From NCBI GenBank assembly GCA_014706295.1, contig JACSVZ010000002.1, positions 50,928,717 through 50,992,716 on the forward strand: a stretch of 64,000 nt of DNA. The letters are read 5' to 3'. The stretch comes from Lycocorax pyrrhopterus obiensis (Eukaryota > Chordata > Aves > Passeriformes > Paradisaeidae). Position numbers and translations under genes: made by a program. Under the pieces are notes generated by a model. It ran no database searches and had not been told where the DNA came from. It saw only the letters and a program-made list of their open reading frames with translations. Below are positions 51,545 to 64,000 of the stretch, piece after piece. Within the stretch, counting starts at the first letter, position 1, and every line of letters begins with the position of its first letter.

Positions 51545-52182
51545 TGTCTTGGGGTGACTCTATCATGTGTATCCCCTATCATGCTCTATGCCCAAAAAGT
51601 AATACTGTGCCTTTTCTGTGCCTTTAAACTGAGCTTGAAAAAAAAAACCCACAAACAAACTTTTCAAAACAGTTTCCCAAGGACACAGAGATACACTCCT
51701 CTGCGTTCTCTGGCTGCAGGAGCACGGAGGGAGCACCCTGCTTGTTTTCTTCAGCCAGCGGTTTCGGTTTTTTTTTCCTTCTCTTCCCGGCGTGAGACAG
51801 AAAGCTGAATTTTGTTTCCTGGGACTTTGGTTTTTCCCTTCTTCTCTTCTGGACTGTTCAACAACATCAGAACACATCGGGAGAACTTTTCCCTGAGGCC
51901 TGGGGGGTGGGCCCTCGCCGACCCAGCTCCGAGGAGGAGAGAGACCACACCTACAGAAGGACTCTGAAATCTTCCCAGGTTTCTCTCTATAGCGAGGGAT
52001 TTCATTTCATTATGTAGCATTATTATCCTTTTCCTGTGTGTTTGTTAAATAAATAGTTCTTATCTCATTCACTTTCCTTCGAGGAAAATATTTTTTTTCC
52101 CCGAACCCTGTGGGGGGAAGGGTGGTTGTAACCTGGTTTTCTCTCAGAGGATATATTGCTAGGTTTTGGCCAAACCGGCACA
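51545..52182 (+). mobile_element. Young solo LTR of an endogenous retrovirus, copy 2 (638 bp)
   Basis: Same family and same orientation as the LTR at 35566-36205, with identical ends (TGTCTTGGGG...CCGGCACA) and its own perfect 5-bp duplication. It keeps the AATAAA signal (52048-52053), the GC-rich centre and the purine-rich 'GAGGAGGAGAGAGACCACAC' block. Differences from copy 1 include a shortened TC repeat, altered A/T homopolymers and about 20 substitutions. No retroviral genes are adjacent. The 114-codon plus-strand frame and the 104- and 89-codon minus-strand frames inside are accidental. Confidence 0.93.
52048..52053 (+). promoter_or_regulatory. AATAAA polyadenylation signal of LTR copy 2
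   Basis: Canonical signal at the position equivalent to that in copy 1, antisense to the host gene. Confidence 0.7.
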
Positions 52183-52187
52183 ACTGG
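52183..52187. repeat. Target-site duplication, right copy (ACTGG)
   Basis: Right partner of the duplication at 51540-51544, immediately after the terminal CA. Confidence 0.86.
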
Positions 52188-53865
52188 CAAGGTGTGTGCA
52201 TAGTTGCATTTAAGGTCATTTGCACACGGGTAGGAAATGCATCTCTAGCATATTTGGTGTCTGATTGCTTGCACATTATTGCCCTAATTTATGGAACCCT
52301 GTGTTCTTGAAACGAATTAGCACATTTCTTGTCTGCATCAGACATTCTGCTGAAAGTTTATCTTTCAAGTTCTTTTTTAAATAATTCACAGTAATGAATC
52401 ATGTTTACATATTTGCATAAAGAGTACTGTATCAAGGCAAATGACTGAACTGTAAAAAGGGAAAGTATACTGACATTGCACCTTCGGTTACTGTTAATTG
52501 GCCTAGTCCATTAACTTTAGTAGAGGAATATCAGTTTACCTCATGGGAACTTGCTTCTTTCTCCCATAAGTTAGAAAGCTTCTTATGTTGACTTCTGATA
52601 GCAGTTGACACTAAATTGTGAAGAACTTTGCACGGCAGTAAGGACTATTCCCTTATAAACTTTGGTAATGTGAACAGCAAGTAATGTAAGAACTAAAGTT
52701 AATGAGAATTTTAGAATAAAGGTCCTTCTCATATTTAAAATGCAAGGTTTTATTAAAGACAATTTGGTAAGGATTTACCCCATGCAAAGAGATACATGGC
52801 ATTTTTGTTTTCAGATGAGCTACTCTGTCCTGAGACTCACGTTAAATCTAGAAACAGGAAGATTAAAAGCAAGCAGCTTTGATCTGAATACATTTGACAT
52901 TGTCTTATTAACTTTGGCAGAATCTGAACTTTAGAAGTGTCTCTAGTTGACCAGAAACACAGCTGGTTGATTGACATCATGCTACAAGTGGAGTCCCCTG
53001 CATATAAATGAATAGCCCTGACTGGAGATTAGGCCCCTGAGCACATGAGAAAGCAAACACCAAAGAGTCACAGTCTCTTATTAAGGCATGCATAATGTGC
53101 TACCATATCTAGGTCACCTGCAAAGACTCTGCATGTTATTAAAAACAAAAAGTAATAAAACCTTTTCCCCACTACCATGAATCTCCACTATTCAGATACA
53201 CAGGATTTTCTCCTGCTTCCATTATCATGTATTCTTTCACCTTTCTTTGAAGCCCCCTACTTTCCTTTGTGTATATTTAATCTTTTCCCCTTTTTGCCAA
53301 TTCTCCTCTCCTATTTTTTCACTCCATTTCCTGCCACAATTCTTGCCTTCTGCCCATCTGTATTTTTCTTGCTCTATCAAACATCTATTTCCCATGGTTC
53401 ACTGATACCTTTCCCTTCTGCTTATTACTTCCCCTTTTGCCTAATATCAACCTTTTTTTTATTTTTTTAACTTTCATATTCCAGTGCAAATATAAAAATA
53501 AGCATATGGTCTCTAAGGTGACCAGAATAGATTCTCAGGAAAAAAATATATGAATACAGCAGGGGCAGGGTGATGCATCCATTGGTACACTCCCCTGAAT
53601 TCCTGTGGTGTGCAGTAAAGGGACCATCCTGAACCAGTTTGCCCACCTTATTTGTATTTAATAGCTGTTGATGGGCTTTTCTTCTGTGAAGTGACACAAC
53701 TGTTCTCTGAAGCCAGTCACACTGGTCTCATCTGCAGCAGAGTTTTGCATTTGAATATACTCGCATTCAATTTAAACATGCTGTTAGTGCTTGGATTGTG
53801 AGAAACCCTAATAATCATTTCCTATCCACATTTTCCATGCCATTCATGACTGCAAAAACAAATCA
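52188..53865. other. Non-coding, probable intron
   Basis: AT-rich sequence with a pyrimidine-rich stretch from about 53160 to 53470, which creates a 97-codon frame full of Phe, Leu, Ser and Pro. That composition is explained by the pyrimidine bias alone. No gene is supported. Confidence 0.55.
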
Positions 53866-54580
53866 CATCCTTTTCTATTCTTAATCTCTTCTCATACAGA
53901 AGTCTTGATCCACTTTATTGCCCTTTTCACAACCCTTTTCTACTTCCAATATATCTTTCTGAGATGAGCTGATCATATCAAAATGGACAGAACATTCAAA
54001 AGCTGGGGGGACATCATTGATTTATATAATGGTACTAGCTCCCATTTTTATTCCTTGTCAGCTCAGTTTCTTGAAGAACCTGTGATAAGGAACTTAGTCA
54101 AAAGCTTTTTTTGAAATTTAGATATATCAGCTGGCCTGAGTTTTATCCATATGTTTACTGACTACAATGAACAGCTGCCAGTCCTCTACAAGAACCACAT
54201 AGATGCTTTATTTTCTTGCATAAATTACTTCTATACTTGATCAGATTTTTATTAAGTTGCTTCAAAAATCAGATTTATTCTAAGACTCTTCCTGTTATCC
54301 TTTAATAAGCATTGTCACTTTTCCCAGCTTCTATATTTCTAGAATATGGGCTGACAAGAGAGATAAGCAATCAGTTAATACTAATTTATTTTTCATATTT
54401 GACTGCCTTTAGAAGTCTCTGGAGAAGGCTATCTGGTTCTGTCAACATTTCTTCACTTAGGTACTCAAAATGTCCCTTCACTGCAGCAACTAAGTATTGC
54501 TGGATCTCTCAGCTCCTCCTTGATTCAACAAAACCCTTCTGGTTGATGCATATCCACGCTTCCATCTTCTTGCTTGTTAT
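53866..54580 (-). mobile_element. Ancient CR1/L3-like LINE remnant
   Basis: The plus strand carries, in reverse-complement order, decayed landmarks of old amniote CR1 (L3-type) elements. These are a 'TTTATTGCCCTTTTCACAAC' block, 'TTCTACTTCCAATATATCTT' followed by 'TCTGAGATGAGCTGATCAT', 'ATTGATTTATATAATGGTAC', and further on a 'TTTTATCCATATGTTTACTG' block. No open frame survives. Divergence is clearly greater than in the other CR1 pieces, pointing to an older insertion. Boundaries are approximate and the family is assigned from memory of consensus landmarks. Confidence 0.62.
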
Positions 54581-57267
54581 CTGACAGATTCTAGTATGAA
54601 ATCTGAGTTTTGCTAGCCCAGCTGCTGTCTAAGTCTCCTGAGTCCCAGGTGTCTCCAGGCCAGAGATGCATCAGAATACATGAAAGTTTCTTATCTTACC
54701 AATATTTATTTATTCCCTTTGATGATAAAAGAGGATACTGTCTCATTCCTTTACTATAAAAATACCCCAGAAGAAAATATTTATCTAGTTTTCAATGTAC
54801 AGTCCAAAAGAAGTTCTGTAAAATAATGTTGGTTTGAGTTTTACTTTAAAAATATTTTTAGAATTTTTAAATCAGACAACCTTACAGTAGACCAAAAAGA
54901 TGATAGCCAAAATTGCAATGTTGTATTTCAGTGGTATTTTTCACTTAAAGTCCATGTTAAGCATGAGAGGGGAAAAAAAGAAAGCCACAGGTAGATAAAA
55001 CTTAAATATGGATAGAATGACATGGCTTAATAAGGACTTTTGTTTTCCTGTTATGCAAGCATTTAGGTTTTTTTAAAAGTACCCCACAACAGCTATTTAA
55101 TCTCATTCAGACTTGCAACTTGCATTTTAAAAAGTGTCTTGGGTGCCTAATATTAATCTATAAGGTGAAGTCAAAAATCAAGAACTCATTTTAGGGTTCA
55201 GCTCTTTTTCTGCACTGGAAACGAGAGATTTGGGTCTTCAAAACACAGAGCCAGATTTTTGTAATTTCTCTCAGTGCTCTAGGTGCTCGTGATACAATCA
55301 CTGTAGTAGCAGAGGTAAACAAATAGCCTCTGCTAAAATGCAGATAGACAGACAGATAGATGGATACAATGCAGGAATGTATGCCCTGTGCCATGTGATG
55401 CGTGTTCATCAGTGCTGAACATCATAACTTCCATTTTGAACTGGAACTAGGAGAGAGACCCGAACAGTGGCTGAAGGTTTCGAGTTAGTAAAACTGTCAT
55501 GGCCAAGGACATCAATCTGGAAGCCTTAACAACCAGACTTAGTTTTAAAAAGCAAGGCCATTTCAAATGGAAATTAATTGTCATTAAATCATAACTACAT
55601 TACTACTATTTTCCCTTATATCCCTTTGCTATAGTTGCCCTTAATGCATTAAATGAAGAGCCTTTAATGTAAGATCTTCCTGGAAATGGCTTTGAGTCTG
55701 CTTACCTAATAATACAGAAGCATTCAGATTTTGCTGCAAATTCATAGCAAATTCTTTCAGAGAACGAACACATAGTTCAATTATCATAACATTTTGGGGA
55801 AAATGTCATATTTCACTTTCTAATTAATCTTTTAAATCAGTATATTTTATAAAAATATGTATATTGTATTTTATACAGTATGTGTTCAAGTTTGCTTAAG
55901 TGAGAAAGCAAAAAGGATTTGATGTTTATACTACTTCAGTGACACTAAAATTAGTGTGGGTTTTATCTTCAGTCTCAGTATAGTTTGTAAACAAAATATT
56001 TGTGTTGAATCATATGTTAGAAGGTACTTAAAGGTAGAGGCCTTGTTTTGGCTTGGACATCTCAAATACTGATTAGCTTGTATTTTGTTCCATTATAACA
56101 GCTTATAAAATCTTCTATCAAGTGAGAGCAGGTAAAAGACAAACTGAGCCCACCATTCCCAGTGACTAATTCATAACTGTAAGAAGCATAAAGGTTTAAT
56201 AGTTACCTTAAATGTACTTCTTCACAAGCCTTTGACTTTGGAAGGCAGTTTACTAATGTAGGTGTCTGCCAGGTCAGTCTGAGAATGAAAAACATTTTCA
56301 GACTATTTGAAATAGCTTAGTAGCACTGTGCTACCCAAAACTCCTACTAAACTGAAGACTCACTGTGCTTTCTGTGACCTTGAAATGCAGACAATTCTTT
56401 TAAATGCATTTAGACACAGTTCCAAAGGTGGACGAATTGCAGGAAACATTACTACTGGCAATTCTGACCTTGACAGCACGAGGAAGCAGTGGAAGGGAAA
56501 GGAAACTAAAAAATATCCAGCAGCACTGGGCTTAACAAGAGGCTGGACCCATTGCTTCCACTGACTGGTTGTACAACAATCTGAGCCACCACCTTATCTT
56601 CTATAAACATATGCTTCCCTGTCATTATTCTTGAATACAAGAGGGAGATTTTTCTGAATGCTATTTAATTGAATCTATAATGTTTTCTTCACAAGTTCTA
56701 TTACTTTGAAAAGTGAAAATCTGCAGTGGAATGTTCCTTGTTTTAGAAACACAGGAGGGAATTGCTGTTGCAATGACCAAACCAAGCCACTCACTTAATA
56801 GAATTATTTCATATTCAAGTAAACTAACTGCAAAATCTAGAGATGTTACTCTGAGTATGCAGTTTTCAGTGAAGTCTTTAAATTATCTCACTAACAAAGA
56901 TTTGCACAGAAGCCAAAACCTGAAGTCTTTTATTAGGCAAAGGTTTTACTGACTCCAAGGACCTAAGAAACAGTTTAATACTGACAATGCCTTTCTGGAA
57001 ATACAGTGCAGTTTGATTTTGGAACGCTCTTAGGAGAATGTCTTAGTCAGACGTTCAGGGATCACTTTTTGCATTTCACTGTCATTACAGTATTCATTCT
57101 GCAGCATCAGTGCAGAAAAAATCCACAAAAGATAAGCAATGAAAAATGCAGTAATAGCATTTTCTGTGTTTGAAGCCAAGTCCTCCACTGACTTTAGACC
57201 TATCATATTGTAAAAACAAACTAGTAACCCCACAAGTGATTTAACTTGAATTTAGCACTGATGTAAG
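54581..57267. other. Non-coding, probable intron
   Basis: AT-rich with no supported gene, RNA or transposon. A short GATA-type run (CAGATAGACAGACAGATAGA) lies near 55341-55361. Confidence 0.55.
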
Positions 57268-57330
57268 AAGGGAGGATTGGACCACATGACCTCAAAAAGC
57301 CACTTCCAATGAAGTTATTCTATGATTTTA
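57268..57330 (+). mobile_element. CR1 LINE terminal scrap
   Basis: The stretch GGATTGGACCACATGACCTC, then CCACTTCCAATGAAG and TTATTCTATGATTTTA, is the conserved last 60 bases of a CR1 element with its terminal ATTCTATG-type repeat, plus strand. Only the very 3' end was inserted or survives. Confidence 0.82.
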
Positions 57331-60300
57331 CACGCATATCAAACTTTATAACGCAAGTTTTGAATTTGGAATGCCTGAAAAGGTGCAGATTCAGATCATA
57401 TAAGGTAGCATAGTCTAGTGACGAAATGGATCAATCAGCAATGACAAACAGCAAAGTAAAACTTGGAATCCAACATTTGGCGATGGAAGAAATGCTGAAT
57501 ATTAGAATCTATTGCAAATTACTAAAAAATTCTAAAAAGAAACATTATTATGTTATTATTTCTGTCTTCTTTGAGGAACATTACTTACTGAAATATTTCT
57601 CATTATAAAAGCTTACATATCCTTATTTATTGTTTATCAATAATGTATGCCCAGCTTTTAGCTTTGGTTTTTTTTTTTTGGGAAACATGCAGGTGTCAGT
57701 AGCTTGATTCTTTTACTCTCAGTTATCATGAATAGGCCCTTAATGCTTCTTCAACCTCCAATTTGACTAGTTAACAGCAACTAGGTGCAACTTCTGGGAG
57801 TGAGGCATCAGAATATGTTCCTTCCCTAAAATTCTTAAGTCCAGATTACTTTTGTGACAGCAATAATGACAGAAGGACAGGCAAATTTAACCGCCTCACT
57901 TGTCTTTGCTGAAGAAATATACCACTGGAAGCCATACTTTAAAATTATTAATGACATGCCAGCTGCATCAAGAAAAATTTCGAAAACCTGGAAAAAATAC
58001 TTCAAACACTTATCACCTGATTTTCATCTCTGCCTGACCACATTCACCTATTTATATATGGATAGAAAATTTATATATGATCTATTTGCATACTTTTGAT
58101 TTATGTTTATTGAATTCTTAATCACATCCATACACATTAAATCTGAATTTTTTGCTAGTGGAAAAATCTTATCTATTAGATATGAAGCAAACTCCAGTTT
58201 TCTATATTTGAAATCAAACTTTGGTTGAGAAATACATAATTACACTCATTGCTCATAATTAACACATTTGCACTATTGCATTACAAGAAGTTTGACAACA
58301 ATATCCTATTACCAAAGTAGGATGTTAAATTACTCTTAATTCCTTTGGGGGATGCTTCTTCCCCTAGAGAGAGACCAAAATCCTACTTCAGTATGGTCTT
58401 TCTGCCTCCTTTGTTTTCTCACGTGTGCTAAACACAAAGTCACCAAACCTTGGGTTTCAATCTGAAAGAATCAGACACATTTAGATTATATTCTCACACA
58501 GAAATTCCTTCTGTCATTTTGGAATAGTTATGTTTACAGTCCAAGGTAGCTAACCGAAATCATTACTCTCCAATTAGTTCGGTGGACGTTGTATTCTGTG
58601 CCTTTGCCATTGTTTCCAGTTGTTGCAAATAGGGAGGAATTTGTAATATTTGACCACACACTCTGATTAACTCCTTTGGAAGCTGTTGTCATTTGATCAA
58701 ACTAAAGCAAATATAGAATTAGATACTACTAACCAGCAGGACAAAGTGACAAGATCTTCAAAACCCCACTATTTTTTAATGCATTGTCATTATTTTATCA
58801 GGAAATATTTTCCTACTGTAAGTGCTTTAACCAGCTAAATGACGCCAACCATTAGCAAACAGTTTAAAACTATTACAATCTTTTACCATGCCACTTTGTC
58901 TCGGCGCTACAATTCATCATGAGGCTAACAACAAAGGAAGAAAAAATCTGCTCTGTTTGCAGGGACTCCAGCTAGCACTGTGTTAAAAGTGAAGCAAAAA
59001 TCAAAACCACAAGGCCTTCTTTGTGGTTTGGATTTCATTATGAACTCAGTCCATGCCCAGTGCAAGATCTGCTAGAAGTCTAAAACCTTTAAAGTAAGTC
59101 CAAGATCAATATTGTGCTAACAGAAATAAATTTAATGGTTTTACTTCAAAATCATATAAACCCTCTGGTATTGGTTAGAAGCAGACAGAAGACCATTTTC
59201 GTAACTCTGAGAAATCATGCATGAAGCTCTTTTCTGGGTTAGATTTTAACCTGATTTAAATTAGTTTAATGAATCCAGATAAGTTTTGGGATTGTCAAGC
59301 ATCTATTCAAACTTTCAGAATCTTACCATCAATAACTTTAATGGTAATGATAATTTAAAAACCCACAATCAATGGCCTTTCAGTTTACAAACAGATGAAT
59401 CATGAGATATTTAGGCTGTTTAGGTCTCAAAATGATGCTTATCTGAATTGAAAATATCTGAATGGTCTTTAAAATTTTGCAAAAGTAAGCTGATTTAGTA
59501 GCCCACTACAATGAGATGATTGCCCTTAAGCCCTTATTAAAAGAGACATTTACAAATAAAGCCATCAAGCACTTTTCTTAAATTTCCTTGCCTATTAAAG
59601 CTAAATAACCTGAATTCACGTTAAGAACAGTATGATTGAAAAATCTCCACCTGATACAATTTGACTTACAAATTTTAATTTCTAATTACTTAAAGATGAT
59701 CTAAGGGACAGAGTTACACAAACAGAGCTTGGACACAATTCTAGAGCCAGTCTGACCACAGAACTTTTCTTACTTTAAGTGAGTATTTCAAACACGAAAT
59801 TATTGGCAGATCACAAGTTTGCCTCTAAGTGAAGATCAGAAAGACTTACTGGAGTCTTCAGAACTACTTTAAGGAAATCACCTAGGAAAGGAAGATTTCA
59901 GATTACCTCCAGATACAGCATTTGCTCTACACTGTATTAGAAAAATGCTGAACTGGAATTACTGTTCTACTGAAATGTATGCACATAACTTTATTATACT
60001 AATTGAGCTCTTGGTTTTATAGCACTTTCTTTTGTATTATTATTTTTACACATTAATTGAAGCCCAACTGACTGCTTAGGGATTGAAGACTATTATTCGA
60101 TCAGTTATACTATCCTTTTATGGATTTTATCAATAAAAATGAAATATTATTATTTTATTTTTAGTTTTACACACAACAGGATTTCCAGCTGCATTTTTGC
60201 ACATTATTAGAATGCTAAAAACATGCTTTGAAGACAGTTTAATTTATTTCTATTTCCTGATATCTTGCTATTAGCATAAAGGGAAACAAACAAAAATAAT

Positions 60301-63300
60301 TAAGATACACTGACCAATGAATTTAAGAAAAAAAAGAAGTAGAAAAAGTCAGTAACTTTAAAGTGAAAAGCCGTTCTAGAAGTCACACTGGGTGAGCCTT
60401 TCATAGAGTTACAGTTTTTAAAATAAGTTTAATTTGTGACACATATCTTTCTATCAACTTGTGTGTCGTGTTTCCTTATTCCTCAAATGTCAGTATATAC
60501 TTCTTCACTTAGATTTACTGCTATTGTGTAAGCAGACTCTGAATTTTACCATATTCATAATTTGGCTACTCAACGAACTACAGAAAAGTACAATTGCTGT
60601 GATGACATCTTGTCCAACTAAGGCCTCTGGAGAGATGCCAGTTTTAACAAATGTATTCCATAACACTTACAGGTTTAGGGATGCTGATTTACATTTCAAT
60701 ACAAAATAACCTAGTTTGTCCTTGAACTCTGAATGTCATAACAGTCACTTATAGGAATGTACTACAAGGCTAATAAACAACTGAAAGACCAGGCTACTGT
60801 GCGTTCAAAACAAAGTATTAAGTTCCAACAAACCTTACTGCTGCATGAGAGCTAGCCAAGAAATGCAGGAATGTTAACCTTCTCTAAACCCAAAATAAAT
60901 ACAAGTGATCCTGATGTATTTTATATAAAGTGCTTATTACCAGTCAGACAGATATTTAAGTCTTGTTCTTCACTTAGAATTCCAGAATTCACATAAAAGG
61001 ACAGAATAAAGACCACTTTTGGTAAGCAAAGAGGGAGTTTTAAGGAAAAAGAAGAGAGAAGTGGAAGGAAAGGAAATGGATGCCTTTGCCAAGAAAAGCA
61101 GAAAAGAACAGGGCTCTCTTAGGTCTGGTTATCTTAAAGGTTACATAGATTTTTAAAATGCCTCTGACATGGCATTTATCCAGAAATGTCAAAAATTTTA
61201 CAACACAAATGACTAGGCTCCTTTTAGGCATTCATTTTCAAACAGCTTTCTGAACCAGAGATCAAAAAAAAAAAAATCATTGCCAAGAAACCCAGATCCC
61301 ACACACAGAGATTTGACTAATGAGTCCTTATATCCCGAGACACATGGGATCACAGCCGGGGGAACAACACACAGCTGACTAAACTTTGCTGTGGAAAGTG
61401 ATTTAAACAGGCAATTGAAAAAAAAAAATTTGCACTGATCCTCAATGTTATGCACCTTCATACATCAGTGGGCTGTATGATGGGATAGGTTAGCACACTA
61501 ACAAGTCTTAACAGTCAAAAGATTGGCCAGAGCAACACAGAGTAACCAGCAATTCACATGGAAACAGGAGACATGGATATCTAGGAACTCATGCACTTAG
61601 TTATATATTTACTTGCTTTTGTCACACTTGATTGAAGGGTTTATTTTATTTCTAAACTATTTACTAAGTGGTTTGTTGCTATATCACATATTCAAAAAAA
61701 ATAGCTATCTACTCCTAAGTACTTGTGTGGTAACATCTAAACACTTTATTACACAGAACACACCCATACTTTTATCTGTTATTAACAAATTGTTTGAAGT
61801 GCATGCAACTGTATTTCTTTCTGTCTGGGAAAAAAAAAAAAAAGGAAAGTCTTAATTTTCTCCATCAAGCATGCTATTTGGGGAGAGAAATCTATTTTCA
61901 TAGATTTCATATGAATATGTCATAGCACATCTCCAAAAAGCTTTAATGGGGATAATTTGCTCAGGTCATTATTCTGTATTCCTGTGGATAATGGTCTGCA
62001 CAGGGTGATCTAAGGAGCTACGCTAACTGTGACCCAATTATTTTGGAGGTAACTGCAAATACTTACACATCCAGAAGCAATTCTAGGAGGAAACTACCGC
62101 ACATGTCTAAATGATATTTTTGTACCCCATTTTTTTTATGTAAACTATAAAGGAGAAAAGTGTGATTTCTCCAAAATAAAATGTAAGGCATAATTTTGCA
62201 ATATGAGGAAAACAATTACTACATACACTGCATAATAATTTGCTCATTCTTCATTACCAAGCTTTCTTCCATTAAGAAGTTCACATGTGCATATGTTTTC
62301 TACTCACTCAGACTTATTTTAAAGCTGGGAATTCGAAGATTTTATTTTACCTTCAAAATATGCACCGAGAAACAGTTTTAAGAGCAGAGAAGTGCACACA
62401 TCAAAGTGTTTCTGTTCAGCCTGCATCCACTTTCCTGTGCAGTGAAACTGGGAAGCTGACATGAGAATATGTATAGGGTTTGCTTATTTATGATTCTATG
62501 AGCAGAGGGAGACATCAGTCAGAGCATAGCAGTAGTTAAGAAAGGGTTTTTTTACAGGTGAATATTTTGCATCTGGTATCCAAAGCCAATAGCTGCCTCC
62601 AGTAGTGTGACAGATGCAGGACTTTAAAAACATGGACACTGCAAAGAATTAAACTGAGCTTTGCTGGGCGTTAGAGGGTTCCAAAAGAATGGCTGTACCT
62701 GTCCTTCTAGTGCTAAGCTTGTCTGAGTCCAAGGCAGGTACATCAGGTAAACAGGTCTGACAGACATCCTTCCCCAGAAATCCTCCAAGGACATTTTAAA
62801 GTGCTTGTTTGTGTGAGAAACCATCAAAACTAGAGTGAGGAGGTTCAAAGAGATGGCCTTCCTCTGGAGCCACCAAAGCATATTCAGAGGAACAAAGCTA
62901 ATCTACACTGCAATTACTGCTATAAATAAGTCAGCTCCTCTAACAGTAGCAGCCAAACTACAACAACATAAAAGTCAGGTGCTTTTAGCAGTAAGCCTCT
63001 ACATCTGCCTTTTTCCTTTACATAAACAAGCAAGTGCTTAGACCACACTGGGCTAGATCCCCAGCCTGACTACCTGCTGGATAGCTCATCTGCTGTTATG
63101 CTAAAACTGAAGCAGCAACCTCCCATAGCACAAAAACAGGGAAATATGAGTATCAATTCAAACCCCATGTAGCTGACGGCGAATGCCTTGCCAGAGAATG
63201 TGAAAACAGGTTTCTTACTTTTTTTAATGATTCCCCTGTGGTATTTTTTTTTCCTAAAGTAAGGGATGTGGAGCTGAAGGTGAGATGGAAGGATAAAAAG

Positions 63301-64000
63301 AAAAGAGCTTGTGTTTCCTCAGACAATGTGTATATATGCTGCAGAAATCATGGTGCAGGATGCCATGTGGGTAAAAAAAGTGACTACATAAATGTAAAAG
63401 TTATACTTAACTCTCAAACTCTTGCCTGTGATCCTCAAATCCTGATAAAGTATGAAGACCACTCACTTAGAAGAAGTATGGAGGCAGATAGGCAACAAGA
63501 TACTAGTAAAGACACTACAGAAATTCTGGAGTGCCCATATTCAGTCCAATCAAATTATTCTATGCCTGGAGGCCATACCCTTCACAGATGAACTGAAAAG
63601 CTCAAAAAAGCTGACAGACTTCAGAGCAGTACCCAGCCATAGTTTCCCACCACAATGAACATCCAAGGCCAGCTGGGGAGACAGAACTGAGGTCCTACAG
63701 GGCCACACGTTGATGACACAGAAAATAAAAACTGTGATACCTGGAAAATGTTTACATATCGCTATCTTTATTTGGTTTTGCCTGGAAAAACTGCCCTGGA
63801 GGAATACCAGGGCTACAATCCCTGTCTTTATATAGCATGACTTTCACAGCAGCTGCTCCCTCAGAATGGTGCATTCCCTCTCCACCTTCTGTATTTCCAT
63901 AAGTATACAAAACTCACAGTGTTTGACATGCTGCTCATTTAGACAAAAATATATTTTTAGCACTTGGAGTCATTTGGCCTCATCTCCTACTTATTTGGAA
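57331..64000. other. Non-coding, probable intron; nothing recognised
   Basis: About 6.7 kb of AT-rich sequence with homopolymer A runs near 61266-61278 and 61830-61843. A 117-codon plus-strand frame at 63238-63591 is Lys/Asp-rich with several Cys, but shows no family signature and no splice sites I can support. Some stretches (for example 58.9-60.2 kb) could be conserved non-coding DNA; this cannot be judged from one sequence. Confidence 0.5.

Noticed and set aside
35561..52187. One 16-kb provirus bounded by the two similar LTRs
   Set aside because: Each LTR has its own perfect 5-bp duplication, and no gag, pol or env remnant is visible between them.
53177..53470. 97-codon hydrophobic frame resembling a membrane protein
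   Set aside because: The Phe/Leu/Ser/Pro composition follows directly from a pyrimidine-rich stretch.
62484..62501. TATGATTCTATGAG resembling a CR1 tail
   Set aside because: No adjoining CR1 tail sequence, so the match is probably coincidental.
63238..63591. 117-codon plus-strand frame with several cysteines
   Set aside because: No family signature, starts in a T-rich run, and no supporting promoter or splice signal.

Overview
This window looks like intronic DNA of a bird genome, with one recognisable coding exon. The evidence for a bird is the repeat content: several chicken-repeat-1 (CR1) LINE fragments with the typical 3' ends, plus retroviral LTRs of kinds I associate with songbird and other avian genomes. 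The DNA is AT-rich, has no dense open reading frames and shows no bacterial gene organisation. The species cannot be named from the sequence alone.

The only convincing gene piece is a 172-bp minus-strand exon at 33875-34046. It has a pyrimidine-rich AG acceptor and a GTAAGT donor. It encodes the end of a laminin G domain and the junction to an EGF module of a contactin-associated protein (Caspr/CNTNAP family, a neurexin-like neuronal adhesion receptor). CNTNAP5 or CNTNAP4 fits better than CNTNAP2, but the paralog is not settled. I found no second exon, so most or all of the rest is probably two very long introns, as expected for CNTNAP2/4/5-type genes.

Layout: 1-2.3 kb unremarkable; 2.3-3.7 kb a large, decayed minus-strand CR1 piece with reverse-transcriptase remnants; 3.7-26.3 kb unremarkable except for a short CR1 tail at 10.6 kb, simple repeats and a few GC-richer patches; 26.3-27.8 kb a GC-rich island of sequence that starts in a CR1 scrap and holds a degenerate three-fold repeat; 27.8-32.1 kb AT-rich; 32.1-33.1 kb an old LTR followed by a CR1 3' end; 33.9 kb the exon; 35.6-36.2 kb a young solo LTR; 36.2-51.5 kb unremarkable with simple repeats and a CR1 3' end at 45.6 kb; 51.5-52.2 kb a second copy of the same solo LTR; 53.9-54.6 kb an ancient CR1/L3-like remnant; 57.3 kb a CR1 tail; the remainder unremarkable.

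The two solo LTRs (638-640 bp) each carry a perfect 5-bp target-site duplication and differ from one another at only about 3% of positions by hand count. All three LTRs lie antisense to the host gene. I found no complete retrovirus, no RNA gene, no CRISPR array and no new biological system; the findings below are modest and ranked accordingly.
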